DNA of 10,983 nucleotides from Christensenella sp. UBA1431 (GTDB lineage Bacteria > Bacillota > Clostridia > Christensenellales > UBA1431): NCBI GenBank assembly GCA_002329665.1, contig DCTV01000005.1, forward strand, positions 41,957 through 52,939, read 5' to 3'. Both the position numbers and the translations under genes were made by a program. This document shows positions 1 to 8,500 of this stretch, in pieces (position 1 is the first letter of the stretch; each line of letters begins with the position of its first letter). Below the pieces are notes generated by a model. The model made no database searches. It worked only from the letters and a program-made list of their open reading frames with translations, and was not told the DNA's origin.

Positions 1-330
1 CACGTCGGTGAGGGTCCTGCTGAAGCCTTCGCGGTCCACGGCCAGCGCCGATCCGGCGGGGACCCTGTTTTCGTCCGCGGCCCTTATCACCAGCGAGCCG
101 AGCCGCCGCATCTCTTCTTTTAGAAGGCCCGCGGCGTTCTGTACGCTGTCCGAGCGCAGGGAGTTGCTGCATACGAGCTCCCCGAACGCCTCCGACGAAT
201 GCGCGGGCGAAAACGACTTCGGTTTCATTTCGCTCAGCAGCACGCCGACCCCGCGGCGCGCAAGCTGCCAGGCGGCCTCGCATCCGGCGAGCCCCGCGCC
301 TATAACGCGCACCCGTTTCCCGTCACGCAT
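1..330 (-). CDS. trmFO: TrmFO, folate/FAD-dependent tRNA (uracil-54-C5)-methyltransferase, N-terminal part
   Basis: TrmFO makes 5-methyluridine at position 54 of tRNA, using methylenetetrahydrofolate as carbon donor and FAD as reductant. Only the first 110 codons are in the window; the family is usually about 435-450 residues, so the rest lies beyond base 1. The start ATG is followed by a Rossmann FAD-binding motif ([12 protein letters not shown], residues 9-20). The family hallmark CSNSLRSDS (from residue 54) follows; its cysteine aligns with the conserved Cys53 studied in the B. subtilis enzyme. Then come KEEMRRL (71-77) and [13 protein letters not shown] (91-103). The ATG overlaps the end of topA (stop TGA at 323-325) by 8 bases, so translation is probably coupled. 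Adjacency to topA matches the Bacillota order topA-trmFO. The edge truncation is due to the window, not a mutation. Confidence 0.95.
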   Translation of the reverse strand, partial: MRDGKRVRVIGAGLAGCEAAWQLARRGVGVLLSEMKPKSFSPAHSSEAFGELVCSNSLRSDSVQNAAGLLKEEMRRLGSLVIRAADENRVPAGSALAVDREGFSRTLTDV

Positions 331-2452
331 CCGCCCTGTCCCTGCCTCCCGTTTTCGCCGGTTTATCCATCCTGTGGCCGCAGTCCTTGTTCGCGCATTT
401 GTAGACCTGCCTGCGGGTCTTGCCCTGCGCCGCCGTCTTCTCCACCATATAGGACCCGCACTCCGGGCACTTTTCGTTAACAGGCGGGTCCCAGGCCACG
501 AAATCGCAGGCCGGGTAGTTCTCGCACCCGTAGAAGACCCGCCTGCCGTTTTTGGTGCGCCGCTTGATCAGGGAGGCGCCGCATTTGGGGCATGGGACGT
601 CCAGGCGCTCGACGATTGCCTTGGTGTTCCGGCAGTCGGGGAAATTGGGGCAGGCGAGGAACGTCCCGAACCGGCCCCGCTTGTAGACCATGTTCGCGCC
701 GCATTTTTCGCAGACTACGTCTGAGACCTCGTCCTTGATCTCGACTTTTTCGATCTCCTTCTCGGCCTTCTCGAGCGTTTCGGAGAACGGCCCGTAGAAG
801 TCCCTTAAAACCTGCGTCCAGGGCTTGTGCCCCTCGGCGACCTCGTCGAGCTGTTCCTCGATGTCGGCCGTGAACTCGGTGTTGACGATGTCGTTGAAGT
901 GGTCGCGCATCAGGTTGGTCACTATTTCGCCGAGTTCCGTCGGGTACAGCACCCGCTTTTCGCGTTTGACGTACCCTCGGTCGATGATGGTCGATATGGT
1001 GGGCGCGTACGTGCTCGGCCTGCCGATCCCCTTTTCTTCCAGCGCGCGCACCAGAGAGGCTTCCGTGTAGCGCGGCGGCGGCTGCGTGAAATGCTGCGCC
1101 GGCACGAGTTCCTTGCACACGCATACGTCGCCTTCCTTGAGGAGAGGGATCGGGTTTTTCCCCTCCTTCTCCTCTTCGTCCGCGCTGGACATGTACACGG
1201 CCGTGTACCCCGCGAAGACCTTCGTCTCGCCGTAGGCCCTGAAAACGTATTCAGCTGCCACTATGTCCATCTGGACCGTATCGTAGCGCGCGGGGGTCAT
1301 CTGGCTCGCGAGGAACCTATTATAGATCAGCCTGTAGAGCTTGAACTGGTCGCTGGTGAGCGAATCCCTGATGCTCTGCGGCGTGCGTTCCACGGACGTC
1401 GGGCGGATCGCTTCGTGGGCGTCCTGCGCGTTCTTCTTGCTGCGGTAGACGTTGGGCCTGGCCGGTACATACTCCTTGCCGTGGTGCTTTAAGATAAATT
1501 TGCGCGCGGCCTTCTGCGCTTCGCTGGAGATGCGCACCGAGTCGGTGCGGATGTAGGTGATCAGGCCGGCCGCGCCGCCTTTGATGTCTACGCCTTCGTA
1601 CAGCTGCTGCGCTACCAGCATCGTGCGCTTGGTCGTGAACCCGAGCTTTCTGGAAGCCTCCTGCTGGAGCTGGCTGGTGGTGAAGGGCGGCGCCGCTTTC
1701 CTGAGCTTTTCGCCGGTCTTCACGTTGGCGACTGTATAGGCGGCGCCTTCCAGCGCTTCGAGCACGGCGTCCGCCTGCGCCTTATCCCTGAGTTCCAGCT
1801 TCCCCTTCCCGTCGCCGACCAGCTTTGCATCGAACACCTTCTTCTGCGGCGGATGCGTGAGCCTGGCCGTTACGGACCAGCTTTCCTTCGGAACGAAATC
1901 CCGTATCTCATTTTCGCGGTCCACGATGATGCGCGTGGCCACAGACTGCACCCGACCCGCGCTCAGGCCTTTTCTCACCTTGGACCACAATAGCGGGCTG
2001 ATCTTGTACCCCACCAGACGGTCCAGTATGCGACGGGCCTGCTGCGCGTTGACAAGGTCCGTGTTGATGGTCCTCGGGTGCGTGATCGCGCGCTTCACGG
2101 CGTCGCCGGTGATCTCGTTGAACTCGATGCGGCAGGGCTTGCCCTCATCGAGTTTGAGTATCTTCGAAAGATGCCACGAGATCGCCTCGCCCTCGCGGTC
2201 GGGGTCGGTGGCCAGCAGGATGTCGTTCGCGTTTTTCGCGTCCTTCGTGATCTTCCTGATGATGTCGCCGCGACCGCGGATCGTTATGTATTTGGGCGCG
2301 AAGTCGTTTTCCGTGTCCACGCCCAACTGGCTTTTGGGCAGGTCGCGGACGTGCCCGTTGGACGCGACGACCTTGTATTCCTTCGATCCGAGCAGTTTCA
2401 CGATGGTGTCGGCTTTCGCGGGTGATTCTACGATGACGAGCTTGTCGGCCAT
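323..2452 (-). CDS. topA: DNA topoisomerase I (type IA), TopA
   Basis: TopA relaxes negative supercoils by cutting and passing one DNA strand. The 709-residue protein begins [17 protein letters not shown], the TOPRIM domain, with catalytic Glu9 in the same position as in E. coli. The acidic triad site TDPDREGE (Asp83, Asp85) and HVRDLP follow. The active-site tyrosine is Tyr300 in [11 protein letters not shown]. The C-terminal tail carries three four-cysteine zinc ribbons at about 581-608, 621-649 and 662-691, then a short basic end. The frame can be extended four codons to a TTG at 2464, but those bases are the Shine-Dalgarno GGAGGAG. The ATG at 2452 has ideal spacing and gives the family-typical N-terminus. 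dprA ends 20 bases upstream and trmFO overlaps the 3' end by 8 bases. A strong promoter candidate lies in the end of dprA, predicting a leader of about 57 bases. Confidence 0.97.
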   Translation of the reverse strand: MADKLVIVESPAKADTIVKLLGSKEYKVVASNGHVRDLPKSQLGVDTENDFAPKYITIRGRGDIIRKITKDAKNANDILLATDPDREGEAISWHLSKILKLDEGKPCRIEFNEITGDAVKRAITHPRTINTDLVNAQQARRILDRLVGYKISPLLWSKVRKGLSAGRVQSVATRIIVDRENEIRDFVPKESWSVTARLTHPPQKKVFDAKLVGDGKGKLELRDKAQADAVLEALEGAAYTVANVKTGEKLRKAAPPFTTSQLQQEASRKLGFTTKRTMLVAQQLYEGVDIKGGAAGLITYIRTDSVRISSEAQKAARKFILKHHGKEYVPARPNVYRSKKNAQDAHEAIRPTSVERTPQSIRDSLTSDQFKLYRLIYNRFLASQMTPARYDTVQMDIVAAEYVFRAYGETKVFAGYTAVYMSSADEEEKEGKNPIPLLKEGDVCVCKELVPAQHFTQPPPRYTEASLVRALEEKGIGRPSTYAPTISTIIDRGYVKREKRVLYPTELGEIVTNLMRDHFNDIVNTEFTADIEEQLDEVAEGHKPWTQVLRDFYGPFSETLEKAEKEIEKVEIKDEVSDVVCEKCGANMVYKRGRFGTFLACPNFPDCRNTKAIVERLDVPCPKCGASLIKRRTKNGRRVFYGCENYPACDFVAWDPPVNEKCPECGSYMVEKTAAQGKTRRQVYKCANKDCGHRMDKPAKTGGRDRADA

Positions 2453-2455
2453 TTT

Positions 2456-2462
2456 CTCCTCC
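2456..2462 (-). promoter_or_regulatory. Shine-Dalgarno of topA
   Basis: Read on the minus strand this is GGAGGAG, followed by AAA and the ATG at 2452. The GGAGG core lies 5 bases from the ATG. It decides the start, because a longer frame beginning at TTG 2464 would put the ribosome-binding site inside the coding sequence. Confidence 0.85.
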
Positions 2463-2472
2463 AACTGTTTGT

Positions 2473-3570
2473 TTATGCCTCCGGCAGTGAAAACATTCTG
2501 CCTGATAATTGAATTATTATTCCGCTTAATTCCATGATTGTCAAGACGGAATTTAATTTTCCCGCCTCCATCCCGAGCGCGTCGGCCAGTTCGTCAAAGG
2601 ACGCCGGGCCGGATGAAAGCCGCGCTGCGATCCTCTGCTGGAGCGGGTCGTCCGGGACTGAAACGGCTTTTTGCGGCGCTTTTTTCCCCTGCCGCCCCCA
2701 GCCGTACGCCAGGGCGATGTCCTCCGCTTTCAGAAGCGGCGCCGCGCCGTCGGAAAGCAGGCGGTTGCTCCCTTCGCAGGCGGGAGAGAAGATGCTCCCG
2801 GGCACGGCGTACACGTCGCGCCCCTGCGCGAGCGCGTGGTCCGCCGTGATCAGCGCCCCGCTCTTTGCCCCGGCCTCCACGACCACGGCCGCCCTGCACA
2901 GCCCGCTCATGATGCGGTTGCGCATCGGGAAGTTCCCGGGCAGCGGGCGCGTTCCCAAAGCGTATTCCGAGAGCAGGCTGCCGCATTCGGCCACCCTGTC
3001 GCAGAGCCTCGCGTTCTCTTTTGGATACGCCACGTCCACGCCGCAGCCGAGCACTCCGGCGACCGGCCCCCCCACTTCCAGTGCGCCTTCGTGCGCGCGC
3101 GCGTCGATACCGCGCGCGAGGCCCGATACGACGGTGATCCCCATAAGCGCGAGGTCCCTGCCTATCGTGAACGCGGCCTCCAGGCCGTAGCGCGTCGCCC
3201 TGCGGCTGCCGACCACGGCCACGGCGCGTTCCAGCGGGACGGGCAGTCTGCCGCGGACGTAGAGCGCGGGCGGCGGCAGGAAGATGTCCTGCAGCGGCGG
3301 CGGGTAGTCGGGGTGCAGGCGGGAAACGGCCTTGATGCCCTTTTTCTCAAGCCTTCCGAAGAGGGCCTCCATATATGCCCCGGTCTGAGCCTTTTTCAGC
3401 CGGGCGCGCACGGCCGCGGAAAGCTTACTAAGGCGCGGGTCGTCCTCTTTGGCGCGGTATACCTCGCCCGCGTCCCCGAAAGCCGCGATCAGCGTGTAGA
3501 AGCTCTGCGCGCCGATTCCCTCGACGCTGCCCAGCCATATCCATAGCCTGTCCTGTTCCGTGTGTTCCAT
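2473..3570 (-). CDS. dprA: DNA-processing protein DprA (Smf)
   Basis: DprA binds incoming single-stranded DNA during natural transformation and loads RecA onto it; many non-transformable bacteria also keep it. The 365-residue protein has a short N-terminal helix-hairpin-helix/SAM-like region (GSVEGIGAQSFYTLIAAFG, 14-32). The Rossmann-like DprA core spans about 80-290. It shows VVGSRRATRYG (119-129), VSGLARGIDARAH (148-160), GVLGCGVDVAYP (172-183), NFPMRNRIMSGL (213-224), VVEAGAKSGALITADHA (230-246) and VPGS (256-259). A winged-helix domain occupies about 305-365. The ATG at 3570 follows the comM stop by 12 bases; the ribosome site (AAGGGGG) overlaps that stop codon, with a 7-base spacer. The last 25 or so codons are A/T-rich, unlike the rest, and host the topA promoter. 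Length and motifs are complete. Confidence 0.96.
   Translation of the reverse strand: MEHTEQDRLWIWLGSVEGIGAQSFYTLIAAFGDAGEVYRAKEDDPRLSKLSAAVRARLKKAQTGAYMEALFGRLEKKGIKAVSRLHPDYPPPLQDIFLPPPALYVRGRLPVPLERAVAVVGSRRATRYGLEAAFTIGRDLALMGITVVSGLARGIDARAHEGALEVGGPVAGVLGCGVDVAYPKENARLCDRVAECGSLLSEYALGTRPLPGNFPMRNRIMSGLCRAAVVVEAGAKSGALITADHALAQGRDVYAVPGSIFSPACEGSNRLLSDGAAPLLKAEDIALAYGWGRQGKKAPQKAVSVPDDPLQQRIAARLSSGPASFDELADALGMEAGKLNSVLTIMELSGIIIQLSGRMFSLPEA
2505..2517. repeat. Short perfect palindrome at the predicted topA transcription start
   Basis: ATAATT, a central G, then AATTAT: 6-base arms of pure A/T symmetric around 2511. It overlaps the end of the proposed -10 element (2516-2521) and the predicted start point near 2509. 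It could be a repressor operator or simply a by-product of the local A/T richness. An A/U-only stem is too weak to act as a terminator and no U-tract follows. Its function is not shown. Confidence 0.3.
2516..2560 (-). promoter_or_regulatory. Housekeeping sigma (sigma-70/sigma-A type) promoter for topA inside dprA
   Basis: On the minus strand, TTGACA (2544-2539, 6 of 6 to consensus) is separated by exactly 17 bases from AATAAT (2521-2516, 5 of 6 to TATAAT). Upstream, AAAATTAAATT (2560-2550) occupies about -51 to -41 relative to a start near 2509, where an UP element would contact the RNA polymerase alpha subunits. The start near 2509 leaves about 57 bases before the topA ATG. The element lies in the last 25 or so codons of dprA, which are unusually A/T-rich: bases 2501-2560 hold 17 G/C of 60. 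Drives topA and probably trmFO. This is read from sequence; transcription is not shown. Confidence 0.75.
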
Positions 3571-3582
3571 GGGCCCGCCCCC

Positions 3583-5115
<1,533 letters not shown>

Positions 5116-5134
5116 CCCCCACACGCTCCCATCC

Positions 5135-5563
5135 CTAGCGTTTTTCCCTGAAAACGAACAGCTTGCTCCCCAGGAAATTGAAACCGACCGTCACCAATAT
5201 CGACGCGGCGTTGGAGAGCCAGTCCACCCAGCCGAAGACATCCACGCAGAGCTTCACAATGCCGGTCCCCACCGCACAGCCCGCCAGGCTGACGGCGAGA
5301 AACCGCAGTTTCTGGTTCAGGCTCTCTTTCGACTCCTTTTTAAACGTCCACCTGCTGTTGAAGACATAGCTGTTCACGACGCCCGCGCTGTAGGAGAACA
5401 CCTTCGCCAGCTCGGGAGCGAAACCGGCGGCGCGCGTGAGCAACAGGAACACGACGAAGTCGACCGCCGTGTTGAGTATGCCCACTATCCCGAATTTCGC
5501 GGCCTGGAAAAAGGTCGTTGCCAGGTTTTTCTTCTCCGAGCGCGGGTTCTCGTTCATCGCCAT
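5135..5563 (-). CDS. GtrA-family small membrane protein
   Basis: GtrA-like proteins have four membrane helices and are thought to move polyprenyl-phosphate-linked sugars across the membrane for surface glycosylation. The 142-residue protein has hydrophobic segments at about 22-42, 50-68, 86-108 and 112-133. Family motifs are KFGIVGILNTAVDFVVF (23-39), NSYVFNSRWTFK (64-75) and FNFLGSKLFVFR (128-139). The ATG at 5563 has AGAGGA 7 bases upstream; a second in-frame ATG at 5557 is less well placed. It begins 13 bases after the glycosyltransferase fusion, with its ribosome site overlapping that gene's stop codon region, so the two are almost certainly co-translated partners. The GT2 polyprenyl-phosphate sugar synthase (GtrB type) that usually supplies such a flippase is not in this window. 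The substrate sugar cannot be read from the sequence. Confidence 0.9.
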   Translation of the reverse strand: MAMNENPRSEKKNLATTFFQAAKFGIVGILNTAVDFVVFLLLTRAAGFAPELAKVFSYSAGVVNSYVFNSRWTFKKESKESLNQKLRFLAVSLAGCAVGTGIVKLCVDVFGWVDWLSNAASILVTVGFNFLGSKLFVFREKR

Positions 5564-5576
5564 CGAAAGATCCTCT

Positions 5577-8500
5577 CTATTGCAGATAGAAGCCCCAGCT
5601 CGGCAGGAGTTCCTGCAGGTGCGCGTACCAGGCAGGGACCGTCATGCCCGACATCGCCGGGTAGAAAAACGCGAAGACGGCCGCGACAAGTATCAGATAC
5701 CCCAGGACCGCGTATTTGAACCGCGGGAACCGTTTTTCGAGATACCGTATCAGGTAGACCGCCGCGAGGATGATGAAGGGCACGCACGCAAAATAGTGGT
5801 AGATGAACGTAGCGCGCGTGACCAGCACCCACGGCAGAAAGCCGCTCGCGAGGGCCACCAGCACGACGAGCTTGCCCGGGTCGGCGCCGATCCTGCGCTT
5901 GGCGGACGTAACCATCAGCCAGATGCTGCTGATAAGCCCCCCCCACCAGACGGCGACGTTGCCGAAGGCCGCGATGGAAGGCGCTTTCCCTGCGGGCAGG
6001 CCCGATCCGGCGTAGTACCAGATCGGCCGCACGTTGAACGGCCAGGACCACCACTGCGACGAGAACGGGTGCGTCGCCGTCAGGAAGCTGTGGTAGTTGA
6101 ACATGAACGTCTGGAACTCCCAAAGGCTCCCCAGCGTGTAGTTGCCCTCCCGCGCGAGCAGGATCGGGACGTACGATGCGACGTAGATCGCGAGCGGTAT
6201 CACGATGAAGAACGCGGCCGCCGCAATAAGCGTCCTTATGGCCGCCGGTCCGAACGCGTGAAGCACCCGCTTCAGGTACCCGTCCGGGTCGTCTGCCCCG
6301 GCCTCGAGCGCCGCCTCGGCCAGGCGCTTTTCCCTCAGGCGGTTGTAGAGCGTCAAAAAGAACAGGAACGCGAGGCCGGCGCCCGAGTACAGGCCAATCC
6401 ACTTGCTCGCCACCCCCAGCCCGAAAAAGATCCCGCAGAAAAGGAGCGGCTTGAGCGTGGACCGAAGCGGCTGGTCATAGAAGCTGGCCGTGTGGTAGCG
6501 GTACATCTCGTAGAACATCAGGATGATGAAGAACACCCCGTACACGTCTATGGTCGCGATGCGCGTCTGCACGAAATGCATGCAGTCGAACGCGAGCAAA
6601 AACGCCGCGATGAACGCGTAGCGCGTCCTGCCGAAGAGCCGCTTGCCGAAAACATACATTATGGGCACCATCAGGATGCCGAACACCGTGCCGACGATGC
6701 GCCATCCGAAGGGGTTCATCCCGAACATCCAGACGCCCGCGGCGATGAAAAGCTTCCCGAGGGGCGGGTGCGTCGTCTCGTAGAACTCCATGCCGTTTAA
6801 GTGCTCGTAGGCCGTGCGCGCGTGGTAGATCTCGTCGAAATACATCTCGTCCATATGCGTCGGGAGTTTCGGAATCCTGTCCTGCTCGTCGGTCAGGTGC
6901 GAGGGGGCGGACCCCGGGCCGGACGGGCTTTCCCCCGGGAGCGAGGCGGCTCCTTTGACGGGGAGCATGTCGCCGTTCGCGTCGAAGAAGGCCGTCTCGA
7001 GAAGCCAGATTTCCGGCGTGTCCGCCCGGATGACGGCGCCCGAGGCCTCGCCCGATATGTCGAGCGTGACCCAGGTGTACATGGAACTCTCCACCTGGTC
7101 GAGCGTTGCGGAAGCGACCCCGTCGCCCGCGTCGTCGACGAGCTCTACCGTCGCGGACCCGTCCGCGATCCCGCCGTAATACCGCATGGACGCCACGTCC
7201 TGCACCCCGTCGAAGCGTATCTCCGCGGCCGCGCCGTCCTGTTGCGCGCGCCAGTACGTCTGCGGGACCGCCGTCGTCCCGAGGTTGACGAGCGCGATCA
7301 CGGCGTAGACCAGCGTCAGCCCGCCGGCAAGCAGCGTGTCCTTCCGCTTCCAGCCAAGCTTTTGGGCGCGAACAGAAGCGATCTTCTCGCGGGCGGAAGC
7401 CGGCGCCTCCTCTTCGGCCGTTTTGAACGCGCTGGTCCTGCCGCGCACGCAGACGTCGTAGCAGACCCAAGCGAAGTAGGCGAACAGCAGCACCTGCACG
7501 CCGGAGGCCAGGCGCAGCACGATGTCGTCGGCGGGGATGTTCCCCAGCGAGAGCACGGTGCCCGCGTTGAAGAGCAGGGTGACGGTGAAGCCGGCGGCAC
7601 AGGCCAGGACGCGTTTGTCGCGCAGCTCGATGTAAGCCATGACCAATAGCGGGATCGCCGGGAAAAGGTATCGCTCGTGCATGTTGTGCGCGAGCGTGAA
7701 CACCCCCGCGAAGACGAACGCCGCCACGATATAGAGCTTTTCCCTGTCCGGCTTTTTGAAGAAAAACACCGCGGAGGCAACAACGACGCATCCTATGAGG
7801 AAGAACCCCCATACCTTGTACGAAAACAGCAGGAAGGTCCCGGAATCCGCCGCCCAGTTCGCCCCCAACAGGCCGAAGAGGTTGAACGCGTTGACCGACG
7901 CGTAGGCGTAGGACGTCGCGGTGGACAGATAACGGTCGAATATCCACAACGGCCCCTGCCCGCCCCAGAACGGGACGATGGCGGCAACGAAGAGCAGCAC
8001 GGCCGCGCCGACGCCGCGCGCCATCTTTTTAAGCTCCGACTTCCTGTCATGAGCCTTCATCCAGTCGTATACGAACGCGAACAGGATCACGGGCCCGAAA
8101 AGCAGGGCCTGGGGTTTGATGAGCAGCACGGCGGCGTAGATCAGGCAGGCTTTCAGGTGCTTTTTTTCGTACAGGCTGTGCGCGCAGAGCACGAGCAGCA
8201 GGGCGAGTATCGCGTCGATCTGCCCCCAGAGCGACGTGACCAGTACAGACGCCGGGTTAAAAGCGACGAGCATCGAGAGCGCGAAGGCCAGCCGCGTGCC
8301 CGCGCGGCGGGAGACGAGCGCATAGACGAAATACGCGAGCGCGATGTCGGCGAATATGGACGGGAGCTTGATGATGAGCGTGAAGAGCGCGGAATCGGCC
8401 GCGATCCCGAAGATGTCCCTGATCCACCCGAGCGCGAGGAGCACGTACATGTACCCCGGCGGGTAGTCCGCGAATATCGATCCGTCATAGAAATTCCAGG

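Noticed and set aside
1319-1324. TATAAT on the minus strand inside topA
   Set aside because: The hexamer 17 bases upstream (AGTTCA) matches TTGACA at only 2 of 6 positions, and no gene start follows nearby.
2453-2464. TTG start extending TopA by four residues
   Set aside because: The bases form the Shine-Dalgarno for the ATG at 2452, and the shorter protein places the catalytic Glu at position 9 as in E. coli.
5564-5576. Possible terminator or promoter between the glycosyltransferase and the GtrA-like gene
   Set aside because: Only 13 bases, occupied by a ribosome site; no stem-loop or T-tract and no -10/-35 pair.
5436-6800. Open frame of 454 codons on the plus strand across gtrA and the PMT-like half
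   Set aside because: Low-complexity charged composition, no motif, and it runs antisense to two well-supported genes.
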